Part shown: in pieces, positions 42,965-51,296 of the stretch
Layout: every line of letters starts with the position of its first letter
Numbering within the stretch: the first letter of the stretch is position 1
DNA from: Paenibacillus sp. URB8-2
GTDB lineage: Bacteria; Bacillota; Bacilli; Paenibacillales; Paenibacillaceae
NCBI RefSeq assembly: GCF_013393385.1
Contig: NZ_AP023239.1
Location: forward strand, 1,860,001-1,924,000
DNA length: 64,000 nt
Direction of reading: 5' to 3'
The notes under the pieces: generated by a model
Seen by the model: the letters and a program-made list of their open reading frames with translations, nothing else
The model's database searches: none
Told to the model about the DNA's origin: nothing
Position numbers and translations under genes: made by a program

Positions 42965-43834
42965 TTAAATCCGATGCATTTTTCTGTAGTTCATCGGCGT
43001 GGTTCCGGCGATTTGCTTGAAGATCCGGTTAAAATGGGCCGGATTGTCGAAGCCGACAGAGGATGAAATCTCGATGATTTTGCCGTCGGTCTCCCTGAGA
43101 AGCCGCTGCGCTTCGGTAATCCGTTTCAAATTAACATACTCGATGAGGCTGAATCCGGTGACCTTTCGGAACTTGCGGCTAAGATAGTAGGGACTGATAT
43201 AGAACCTTTCGGAAAGCTCGGCCAAGCGAAGGGGCTCCCGATAATTTTGATTGATAAAGTGAACAATTTCAGAGATTTTCTTGTGCAGTGGATGATTGGA
43301 CTCCGTGCTCGCGGCCGCATTTCGGTGGGTATGCCTTGCGGCGAACAGCAGCAGCTCAATCACAAGCAGCCGAATATAGCATTCCCATCCGGACTGCTTT
43401 CGCGCAAGCTCATGGGCAAGTTTACCGAACAAGCTTTGAATGAATGCCTGCTCGGGCGGTTTTAGACGAAGCAGATGGGTATCCTGATGAAAAATCCCAA
43501 GCACTTCCGGTCCGACCACAAGCTGCCCCCCTCCCCCCGTTAAAAAAGCTTCGCTGAAATTAATGAGTATCCGTTCATGCCCGGGCATTCCAAGGTCGGA
43601 TGTCTTATGAACCTCATTTTTGTTGATGAACACCAGATCTCCCGCATCTACATCATAGGTCCTGTCCCTGATAAAATAATTTCGCTCCCCGGCGACCAGG
43701 TAGTAGATTTCATAGGTATCGTGATAATGGTCGTTCATTCCGAACGGCTGGGGCCGGTTAATATGCTCAAAAAGAAACTCTCCGTCTTCCTCGCTGAAGG
43801 TTAACAACATATGTTCAGTCGGTTCAGTCGCCAT
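42965..43834 (-). CDS. AraC-family regulator divergent from the galacturonate operon
   Basis: About 289 residues. ATG at 43834 is preferred; GTG/TTG codons at 43843 and 43840 are in frame. A cupin-like N-terminus (YHDTYEIYYLVAGERNYFIR) and a classic double HTH (LRLAELSERFYISPYYLSRK and ISSSVGFDNPAHFNRIFKQ) are visible. It is transcribed away from the GH4/uxaCBA genes and probably controls them through the repeats at 43933-43962. Confidence 0.92.
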   Translation of the reverse strand: MATEPTEHMLLTFSEEDGEFLFEHINRPQPFGMNDHYHDTYEIYYLVAGERNYFIRDRTYDVDAGDLVFINKNEVHKTSDLGMPGHERILINFSEAFLTGGGGQLVVGPEVLGIFHQDTHLLRLKPPEQAFIQSLFGKLAHELARKQSGWECYIRLLVIELLLFAARHTHRNAAASTESNHPLHKKISEIVHFINQNYREPLRLAELSERFYISPYYLSRKFRKVTGFSLIEYVNLKRITEAQRLLRETDGKIIEISSSVGFDNPAHFNRIFKQIAGTTPMNYRKMHRI

Positions 43835-43932
43835 AAACAACACCCGCTTTATCTGCGCTTTGATTTGGCTTTATTTTAGCATGCCCCCATATGTGAGGAC
43901 AATATAAGATGCATAATCGAAAAATCAGGCAA

Positions 43933-43962
43933 GATATGCGGCGATATTGCGCTGATATTGCG
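43933..43962. promoter_or_regulatory. Three GATAT(T)GCG direct repeats, probable AraC operator
   Basis: GATATGCG at 43933, GATATTGCG at 43943 and GATATTGCG at 43954, spaced by 10 and 11 bases, about one helical turn. They lie in the divergent gap between the AraC gene and the GH4 gene. Same-face direct repeats are the normal site form for AraC proteins. Confidence 0.55.
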
Positions 43963-45224
43963 TTACGATACAAGCGAGGGTTATGAAAATCCTGAAGTGA
44001 AATAAGCACGGAAAAAGGAGCTGTTATGATATGAGCGCTGTTAGAATGCCGAACCCCCAAAATTTAAAGATCGCTTACATTGGCGGAGGTTCCCGTGGAT
44101 GGGCCTGGGGGCTCATGAGCGATCTGGCTATGGCTGAGGAACTTGCCGGGGTGGTCAGACTTTACGATATCGACCGGGAGGCTGCGGAGAAAAATGCCGT
44201 GATCGGCAACGGGCTGATGAAGAGAACGGATGTCAAGGGCAAGTGGTCGTATGAGGCTGTTCCCACGCTGGAGCAGGCGCTTGATGGAGCGGATTTTGTC
44301 ATTATTTCTATCCTTCCCGGAACGTTCGAGGAGATGGCTTCGGATGTGCATTTGCCCGAGGAATACGGCATTTATCAATCGGTAGGCGATACGGTCGGCC
44401 CCGGCGGGGCGGTTCGCGCGCTGAGAACGATCCCCATGTTCGTTGAATTTGCCGAGGCCATTCGCCGTTATGCCCCGGAGGCATGGGTCATCAATTACAC
44501 CAACCCAATGACGCTTTGCACCCGGACGCTGTATGAGGTATTCCCGGAAATCAAGGCTTTCGGCTGCTGCCATGAGGTGTTTGGCACGCAGAAGCTGCTT
44601 GCGCAAATGCTGGAGGAGGTGGAGGGGGACGCTCGAATTCAGCGCTCCGATATTAAGGTGAATGTACTTGGAATTAATCATTTTACCTGGCTGGATCAGG
44701 CTTCCTATCAGGACAAGGATCTGCTGCCGTTGTACCGCCGGTTCGTGGAGCGCCATTACGATGAAGGGTTTGAGGGCTCGGAGAAGGGGCATTGGCTCAA
44801 CAACCATTTTGCTTCGGCGCAGCGGGTGAAGTTCGATCTGTTCCGGAGATATAACCTGATTGCGGCGGCGGGAGACCGTCATTTGGCCGAATTTATGCCG
44901 CATTCCTGGTATCTGGAATCGCCGGAGAAGGTTCAGGAATGGAAATTCAGCCTGACATCGGTGGATTGGCGCAAGCGCAATCAGAAAGAGCTGATTTTGA
45001 AGAGCAATCGTCTGGCGAATGGAGAGGAGGACTTTGTCATTAACCCGACCGGGGAAGAGGGAGTGGAGATGATTAAGGCGCTGCTTGGGCTGGGAGAGCT
45101 AGTCACCAATGTGAACCTGCCCAACCTTGGACAACTGGATGGAATCCCCTGTAATGCTCCCCATTGTCAAGACACGAATTGAGAGAAAATAAGTTAACTC
45201 CTCTCTGGTTTGAAATGGTAGGGT

Positions 45225-46166
45225 TTAAGAAGCTTTTCGGGTCAACGATTGCGAATATACAGTATCTGGTGAAACCTCGTTCAGCGCTTGGTGTGGACGT
45301 TCAGCGTTATAGAATTTCACGTAATTCGTAATGCCTTTCCGCAATTCACGGGGTGTTTCAAACTCATTTAAAAAGATGCACTCGTACTTTAGAGACCTGA
45401 AATATCGTTCCGTTCGGCTGTTGTCCGTCGCGCGGCCTTTGCCGTCCATCGAGACTTTTACATTCTCTTTTTCAAGCAGTTCCAAGTAAGAGGCATTGGT
45501 AAAATGAGAGCCTTGGTCGCTGTTCATAATCTCCGGCTTACAGTGCCGGAAAGCGCGTTTCAGGCAGGTCAAAACAAAGCCTTTCTCCAGTGTGCTGGAT
45601 AGCTCATAGTCGATCACTTTGCGGCTGTACCAGTCAATAATATTGAACAGGTACATGAATCCTTTGCCCATACGGATGTACGTAATGTCGATTCCCCAGA
45701 CCTGATTGGGGCGATCAATGGTAAGCCCGCGAAGCAGGTAAGGTCGGCAGTACTTGGCATGCAGACGCTTGCTGAGGTTCGGCTTCGGATACACCGCCTC
45801 TAAGCCCATTAGCTGCATCAGGCGGCGTATACGCTTCCGATTCACAGAATAGCCTTGATTCTTCAGGGACCTTGTCATCCGGCGATAACCAAAGTAAGGG
45901 TGCTTCATGTAGATCTCATCGATCCGATGCATGATCTGTACGTTCTCCTCACTTGGCTGCTTCTCGCTCACAGGCCGATACACGCTCGTCCGGTTCACAG
46001 AGAGCAGTGTGGCTTGCCGTTTTATGTTGATCTTCGGATGATCTCGTTCGACCATGGCCTTACGCTCGGCTAAGGGTTCATTTGAGGCCAGATTTTTTTT
46101 TGAGCCAGTCGACTTCAACGGTAAGTTGTCCGACCAGCTTTTCCAGGCGTTCCTGCTTGCTTTCAT
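45225..46166 (-). CDS. IS3 transposase OrfB (DDE integrase)
   Basis: The open frame holds 313 residues; the true OrfB part starts near the slip site at about 46095. DDE acids: GIDITYI (Asp), NSDQGSHF (Asp) and TERYFRSLKYE (Glu). Intact through the end SQSLTRKAS. Confidence 0.93.
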   Translation of the reverse strand: MKASRNAWKSWSDNLPLKSTGSKKNLASNEPLAERKAMVERDHPKINIKRQATLLSVNRTSVYRPVSEKQPSEENVQIMHRIDEIYMKHPYFGYRRMTRSLKNQGYSVNRKRIRRLMQLMGLEAVYPKPNLSKRLHAKYCRPYLLRGLTIDRPNQVWGIDITYIRMGKGFMYLFNIIDWYSRKVIDYELSSTLEKGFVLTCLKRAFRHCKPEIMNSDQGSHFTNASYLELLEKENVKVSMDGKGRATDNSRTERYFRSLKYECIFLNEFETPRELRKGITNYVKFYNAERPHQALNEVSPDTVYSQSLTRKAS

Positions 46167-46371
46167 ACTCCTTTCTCATCTTGTCCGCTTCACTCGTCCC
46201 TTTCTCGAACACCATGGACGCCCGGCTCAGAAACTCGGCTTTCCACCGGCTAATCATCACGGGACTCATTTCATATTTGGCGGCAATCTCGTTCACGGTC
46301 TGCTCTTCCTGCAAGACCTCCAGCACAACCTTCGTTTTAAACTCTGGGGTGTATCGGTTCCGTTTTTCCAT
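46078..46371 (-). CDS. IS3 transposase OrfA
   Basis: 97 residues: HTH part TVNEIAAKYEMSPVMISRW and a coiled C-terminus (QERLEKLVGQLTVEVDWLKK). Its end lies over a run of nine T on the plus strand (46093-46101), which is A9 in the mRNA and a probable -1 slip site into OrfB. The slip frame then gives a full OrfAB. Confidence 0.92.
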   Translation of the reverse strand: MEKRNRYTPEFKTKVVLEVLQEEQTVNEIAAKYEMSPVMISRWKAEFLSRASMVFEKGTSEADKMRKEYESKQERLEKLVGQLTVEVDWLKKKSGLK

Positions 46372-46724
46372 GGCTTTATTATAACTTATTTATCACGCTC
46401 CTGTGTCTCAACCTACGGGAGCATTATACCCCGTCATGCCGTTGTGGAGACGAACGCAATATTCGGCTTCAACCGGGTCCAGCCGATTGTTTCCGGGCAG
46501 CTTCCTTCAGATGTGCACAATCTGGTTGCGCGGCATGTGCTTAACCAGGAATCACTGCTGCAAGCGGCGCTTAATAAAGACACGGAAGCGGTGTTCCACG
46601 CCTTCGTTAGTGATCCCCAGGTCAATCATCTGCCTCCTGAGAAGGCTAAGCAATTGTTCATTCGGATGCTGGAGAACACGCAGGAATATCTTCCGGGCTG
46701 GGCGGTGGAATTTTGAGGACTTTT

Positions 46725-48131
46725 ATGGATGAACGGTTTTTGCTGGGAAATGAAACGGCGTTCCGGCTCTACACGGATTATGCGCAAGATATGCCCATCA
46801 TCGACTATCACAGCCATTTAAATCCGCAGGAGATTTGGGAGGACAAACGCTTTGGCAATATTGCCGAGGTGTGGCTTAACGGAGACCATTATAAATGGCG
46901 CGCGATGCGCGCCAATGGTGTGGAGGAGCGGCTTATTACCGGCCGGCAGGATGTCACCGATTTTGAGCGTTTTGCGGCCTGGTGCGCTACAGTTCCAGCA
47001 CTGCCGGGAAATCCGCTGTACCACTGGTCGCATCTGGAGCTCAGACGGATTTTCGGGATAACGGAAGAGATCAATGAAGGTTCCGCCGCGGCCATTTGGG
47101 AGAAGGCCAATGCGAAGCTCCAGTCGGAAGAGCTCACTGTGCGAGCAATAATCCGGGGCGCCAGGGTGGAGACGATCTGTACGACCGACGATCCGGCAGA
47201 CTCGCTTGAATATCATCTCAAGCTGGGTAAGGAAGCAGACCTCGGGTTCCGGGTGCTGCCGACATTCCGGCCGGACCGCGCGCTTGAACTTGCCCGGACT
47301 GCCTTCGTTCCCTGGCTGCGCAGGCTGAGTGAAGCCAGCGGGTATTCCATCCTCACCTATCCGCAATTGCTGCAAGCGCTTGAAGAGCGGATTCTGTTCT
47401 TTCATCAAGCCGGCGGGCGAATCTCTGACCATGCGCTGGATTATGTTCCGTACGCCGAGGCGACCCTGGAAGAGGCTTCGACTATTTTTGCCAAGGCCGT
47501 CAGCGGAAGCAGTGTCTCCCTTGAAGAAGAACAAAAGTACAAAACGTTCACGCTGCTGTTCCTGGGAAAAATATATAAAAGGCAGGGATGGGTTGTACAA
47601 TACCATATTAATGCCCATCGCAATAACAATTCTCTTATGGAAGGGCGGCTTGGCCCGGATACCGGCTACGACTCCATACATGACCACCGGCTGGCGTACC
47701 CGCTTGTCAGACTGCTGGATGCGCTGGACAATAACGATGCCCTTCCCAAAACGATCCTGTATTCGCTTAATGCGAAAGACAATGACGTATTGGCTTCCAT
47801 CGCAGGCAGTTTTCAAGGGGAGGGGATTCCCGGCAAAATCCAGCTTGGTTCGGCATGGTGGTTCAACGATACGAAAAGCGGGATGCGCGCTCAACTGGAA
47901 TCGCTTGGGAATATCGGCGTTCTGGGACGGTTCGTCGGCATGCTGACGGATTCGCGCAGCTTCCTGTCCTTTCCGAGACATGAGTATTTCCGCCGTGTAC
48001 TCTGCTCTTTGATCGGTGAATGGGTGGAGCAGGGCGAGCTTCCGGATAACCGGTCATGGCTGGGCGATACGATTCGCAACATCAGCTATTGGAATGCCCA
48101 ACATTATTTCGGCTTCGGCGGGAAAGAGTGA
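46725..48131 (+). CDS. uxaC: Uronate isomerase
   Basis: A 468-residue enzyme that turns D-galacturonate into D-tagaturonate and D-glucuronate into D-fructuronate. Start at ATG 46725 with TTGAGGA seven bases upstream. The family start is plain (PIIDYHSHLNPQEIWEDKRF) and its HSH would bind zinc. Further family blocks are WFNDTKSGMRAQLESLG, GRFVGMLTDSRSFLSFPRHEYFRR (in part) and NISYWNAQHYF. The length is normal. It follows the broken GH4 gene by eight bases and leads uxaB and uxaA. Confidence 0.96.
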   Translation: MDERFLLGNETAFRLYTDYAQDMPIIDYHSHLNPQEIWEDKRFGNIAEVWLNGDHYKWRAMRANGVEERLITGRQDVTDFERFAAWCATVPALPGNPLYHWSHLELRRIFGITEEINEGSAAAIWEKANAKLQSEELTVRAIIRGARVETICTTDDPADSLEYHLKLGKEADLGFRVLPTFRPDRALELARTAFVPWLRRLSEASGYSILTYPQLLQALEERILFFHQAGGRISDHALDYVPYAEATLEEASTIFAKAVSGSSVSLEEEQKYKTFTLLFLGKIYKRQGWVVQYHINAHRNNNSLMEGRLGPDTGYDSIHDHRLAYPLVRLLDALDNNDALPKTILYSLNAKDNDVLASIAGSFQGEGIPGKIQLGSAWWFNDTKSGMRAQLESLGNIGVLGRFVGMLTDSRSFLSFPRHEYFRRVLCSLIGEWVEQGELPDNRSWLGDTIRNISYWNAQHYFGFGGKE

Positions 48132-48136
48132 GCGCG

Positions 48137-49777
48137 ATGAACTTAGCAAATAATATCCCGCTATTAAGCCGGCAGCTTATTGCCGGAGAGCCGGAGCCGG
48201 CTGTAAACGAGGAATCATTCGTGCCGGGAGAGCAGTCCGTGAACGAGGAACTGTCCGTGCCCGGAGACCCGCCTGACGGCAGGGAACGTCTGCAGCGTGA
48301 TCCGGTTACGATTCTGCAGATTGGCGAAGGGAACTTCCTGCGCGGATTTTTTGACTGGATGCTGCAAACGGTCCGCCGAAAAGGGTTGTACAGCGGGACT
48401 GTGGCTGTGACGCAGCCGAGGCCGGGCGGGAGAGCCAAGCTGGAAAGCCTGAAGCGGCAGGATGGCTTGTACACATTGGTATCACGCGGCTTGGAAAAGG
48501 GGCAGCCGGTTGAAAGCCGGGAGGTGATTTCCGTTTTTTCCAGCATCATTGATCCTTATGAAGAGTGGAATCGCTTTCTTGAGCTGGCGGAAAATCCAGA
48601 TCTGCGGTTTGTCGTCTCCAACACAACTGAGGCAGGCATTACCTACCGAGAGGAAAAGTGGGTAGAAGGCGAGGCGGTGGTTTCCTTTCCCGGCAAAATG
48701 GCGCTGTTTCTGCTCAGACGCTATACGTCCTTCGGCGGAGCCCCGGACAAGGGCCTGATCTTCTTGCCCTGCGAGCTGCTGAGCAATAACGGCGACGAGC
48801 TGCGCCGGTGCATCCTTCGTTATTGCGAGGCATGGGGCCTTCCTTCCGCTCTGAAAGAGTGGATTACGCGCAGCAATTGCTTCCTGAACACGCTTGTTGA
48901 CCGCATTGTATCGGGCTACCCCAAGGACGAAGCCGCGGCATGGACCGCCCGGCTGGGCTATCAAGATGAGCTGCTGACGGTTGCCGAGCCTTACTATTCC
49001 TGGATTATCGAGACGGACGGCCTGGTGGAGGACATCATTCCTTTTCAGAAAGCGGGCCTGCATGTGCGGTATGTAGAGGACCTTCAGTCTTATCGGCTGC
49101 GCAAGGTACGGATGCTGAACGGGGCGCATACGCTTATGGCGCCGCTTGGAATTTTGCACGGCGTTCAATATGTCAGAGAGGCGTTCGAGCACGACCAGTT
49201 CGGCCCTCTCGTTCGCCATGCGCTGGAGGAGGAGATCCTTCCATCCCTGTCCATGGATCGGGAGGAGTTGATGGAATATGCCGGCAGCCTGTACGAGCGA
49301 TTCCGCAATCCGTATATCGCGCACCGGCTCTCCGATATTGCCATGAACACCATCAGTAAATTCAGAGAGCGGCTTCTCCCCTCCCTTCTGTATTACTCTG
49401 AACACGGGCGGGAAGTGCCGCCGCTGTTGACGCGCTCCTTTGCCGCCCTGCTGCGCTACTACAAGATCAGGAAGTCGGCGGATGGTTACGAGGGGACGGA
49501 TTTGAACGGAGTCGCCTATCTTGTTCAGGATGAAGCGGCGGTTCTGGACAGCATGCACCAGGTATGGAAAAAGGCCGATGACCGGACCGCTTCTGCCAAA
49601 GAGAAGAACTTTGCTGCCGAGACGAACTTTGCCACCGATGCGAATTCTGCCATTGAGATGGCCTCTGCCCTGCTGGGGATGAAGGGGCTGTGGGGGACGG
49701 ATTTATCGACAATCACGGGCCTCTCGGAGGCCATTGCCGCACATTGGCGTGAAATGGAGATGACCGGCTATGAATGA
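48137..49777 (+). CDS. uxaB: Tagaturonate reductase (altronate oxidoreductase)
   Basis: A 546-residue NADH-dependent enzyme of the long-chain mannitol dehydrogenase family; it reduces D-tagaturonate to D-altronate. ATG at 48137, five bases after the uxaC stop. Motifs: ILQIGEGNFLRGFFDWML (nucleotide-binding start), VVSNTTEAGI, LPCELLSNNGDEL and the catalytic KVRMLNGAHTLMAPLG. A Glu/Pro-rich insert at residues 18-50 and an Ala-rich repeat near 495-520 (SAKEKNFAAETNFATDANSA) are unusual additions. The end overlaps uxaA by eight bases. Confidence 0.93.
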   Translation: MNLANNIPLLSRQLIAGEPEPAVNEESFVPGEQSVNEELSVPGDPPDGRERLQRDPVTILQIGEGNFLRGFFDWMLQTVRRKGLYSGTVAVTQPRPGGRAKLESLKRQDGLYTLVSRGLEKGQPVESREVISVFSSIIDPYEEWNRFLELAENPDLRFVVSNTTEAGITYREEKWVEGEAVVSFPGKMALFLLRRYTSFGGAPDKGLIFLPCELLSNNGDELRRCILRYCEAWGLPSALKEWITRSNCFLNTLVDRIVSGYPKDEAAAWTARLGYQDELLTVAEPYYSWIIETDGLVEDIIPFQKAGLHVRYVEDLQSYRLRKVRMLNGAHTLMAPLGILHGVQYVREAFEHDQFGPLVRHALEEEILPSLSMDREELMEYAGSLYERFRNPYIAHRLSDIAMNTISKFRERLLPSLLYYSEHGREVPPLLTRSFAALLRYYKIRKSADGYEGTDLNGVAYLVQDEAAVLDSMHQVWKKADDRTASAKEKNFAAETNFATDANSAIEMASALLGMKGLWGTDLSTITGLSEAIAAHWREMEMTGYE

Positions 49778-51296
49778 ATGGATTCAATTGCATAAGGACG
49801 ATCATGTAGTCGTTGCCCTGAGGGATTTCAAACAGGGCGAAGCTGTTGATTTCTCTGCGCTCTCGGATTCCCCGGATTTGCCGCAGGTACAGCCGGTCAA
49901 GCTGCTGGATGATGTTCCGAAATATCATAAAATCCTGATCAAACCGGTAAGCCGGGGAGCGGAGATTCGAAAATACGGCTGCTCCATCGGGCGGGCGAAA
50001 TCCGACCTTCAGGTAGGCAGCTGGGTTCATGTCCATAATCTGGAGAGCGGATTGCAGGAGGTGCAGGAGTATGTATACAGCCCTGCGCCGAAAACGGTAG
50101 CCGGCAATGAGCTTCCCGCCTCAGTCCCGGTATTCCAGGGGTACGTGAGAGAAAACGGCGATGTCGGCATCCGCAACGAGATATGGATCATCAATACGGT
50201 AGGCTGCATCAACAAGACCTGTGAATTGCTCGCCAAAAAAGCAAGCGCGCTCCATCAGGACAAGGTGGACGCCATCGCTCATTTTCCTCATCCGTTCGGC
50301 TGCTCGCAGCTGGGTGAAGATCTGCATTCCTTGCAAAGGGTGCTGGCTTCGCTGATTCAGCATCCCAATGCGGCGGGTGTTCTGGTAGTGGGCCTGGGCT
50401 GCGAAAACAACCAGATTGAGCTGATCCGGCAGGAACTGGGCGATTATTGCGCTTCCCGCGTACGCTTTATGAAGACCCAGGAGGCCGAGGATGAGATTCA
50501 GACGGGACTTGAGCTGATTGAGGAACTGGTTGCTTACGCGCAGCAGTTCAGACGGCAGCCTGTGCCGGTCTCGAAGCTTACGCTGGGGCTGAAATGCGGG
50601 GGCTCGGACGGGTTGTCGGGAATCACGGCCAATCCGCTTGTTGGCAGAGTGGCCGACCGGTTGAATGAGTGGGGAGGGTCGGCCCTATTAACGGAAGTGC
50701 CGGAAATGTTCGGCGCGGAATCGCTTCTTATGAACCGGGCTGCGGACAGCCGCACGTTCGAGCAGACCGTCTCGCTGATTAATGACTTCAAGCAATATTT
50801 CATAAGGCACGGGCAGCATATTTATGAGAATCCTTCACCCGGCAACAAGGCGGGAGGCTTGACTACGCTGGAGGAAAAATCACTCGGCTGCACTCAAAAG
50901 GGCGGACATGCGGAGATCGTCGATGTCATCGCTTACGGCAACCGTGTACGCAAGCCGGGTCTTTCTCTGCTGCAAGCTCCCGGTAACGATCTGGTGTCCG
51001 TCACGGCTCTTGCAGCCGCGGGCGCTCAGCTGGTCCTGTTCACGACAGGCAGAGGCACGCCTTTCGGCGGGCCTGTACCGACAGTGAAGATTGCTTCGAA
51101 CAGTGATTTGGCCGACCGCAAGAGAACCTGGATCGATTTCAATGCCGGCAGGCTGGTAGAAGGCGCATCCATAGAGCAGGTCGGCGAGGAGCTTTGGCAG
51201 AACATTCTAAAGCTCGCCTCCGGCGAAGACAGAACCAACAATGAAAAGCATGGGTACCGCGAAATCGCGCTGTTCAAGGATGGCGTCATTTTGTAA
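49770..51296 (+). CDS. uxaA: Altronate dehydratase
   Basis: A 508-residue iron-dependent dehydratase that turns D-altronate into 2-keto-3-deoxy-D-gluconate. The N-terminal SAF-like part is followed by the large catalytic part with FPHPFGCSQLGED, LGLKCGGSDGLSGITANPL, LTEVPEMFGAE and EKSLGCTQKGGHA. The ATG at 49770 lies within the end of uxaB. The 3' end overlaps the convergent histidine kinase gene by 11 bases. KDG kinase and KDPG aldolase must lie elsewhere. Confidence 0.95.
   Translation: MNEWIQLHKDDHVVVALRDFKQGEAVDFSALSDSPDLPQVQPVKLLDDVPKYHKILIKPVSRGAEIRKYGCSIGRAKSDLQVGSWVHVHNLESGLQEVQEYVYSPAPKTVAGNELPASVPVFQGYVRENGDVGIRNEIWIINTVGCINKTCELLAKKASALHQDKVDAIAHFPHPFGCSQLGEDLHSLQRVLASLIQHPNAAGVLVVGLGCENNQIELIRQELGDYCASRVRFMKTQEAEDEIQTGLELIEELVAYAQQFRRQPVPVSKLTLGLKCGGSDGLSGITANPLVGRVADRLNEWGGSALLTEVPEMFGAESLLMNRAADSRTFEQTVSLINDFKQYFIRHGQHIYENPSPGNKAGGLTTLEEKSLGCTQKGGHAEIVDVIAYGNRVRKPGLSLLQAPGNDLVSVTALAAAGAQLVLFTTGRGTPFGGPVPTVKIASNSDLADRKRTWIDFNAGRLVEGASIEQVGEELWQNILKLASGEDRTNNEKHGYREIALFKDGVIL

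Larger units (their letters stand above)
45150..46428 (-). mobile_element. IS3-family insertion sequence inside the GH4 gene
   Basis: 1279 bp. The ends read inward TGTAATGCTCCC (from 45150) and TATAATGCTCCC (from 46428), with further matches. CCC repeats at 45147-45149 and 46429-46431 restore the GH4 frame when one copy is removed. It carries orfA and orfB on the minus strand. It is not the same element as the one at 37203, judging by its proteins and ends. Confidence 0.9.
44031..46716 (+). pseudogene. GH4 alpha-galacturonidase (LplD-like), split by an IS3 element
   Basis: The front part (44031-45149) has the NAD fold start LKIAYIGGGSRGWAWG, then the CHEV motif at residues 180-183 that marks GH4 alpha-galacturonidases, then GINHFTWL. 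It breaks after QLDGIP. The rest resumes at 46429 with RHAVVETNAIFGFNRVQPIV and ends GWAVEF at 46716. An IS3 element of 1279 bp with a CCC target repeat lies between. The chopped product (about 383 residues) ends in a foreign tail. The intact enzyme would free D-galacturonate by an NAD- and Mn-dependent mechanism for the uxaC gene that follows. AAAAAGGAGC precedes the ATG. Confidence 0.9.

Noticed and set aside
37203..46428. The two IS3 elements as a composite transposon carrying the DUF262/HEPN pair
   Set aside because: The two elements differ in proteins and ends, and each has its own 3-base target repeat, so they moved separately.
46818..47981. Minus-strand open frame of 387 codons over uxaC
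   Set aside because: Shadow of a strongly conserved uxaC; no independent support.
48482..49558. Minus-strand open frame of 358 codons over uxaB
   Set aside because: Antisense shadow of uxaB; Arg/Gln/His-rich composition typical of such shadows.
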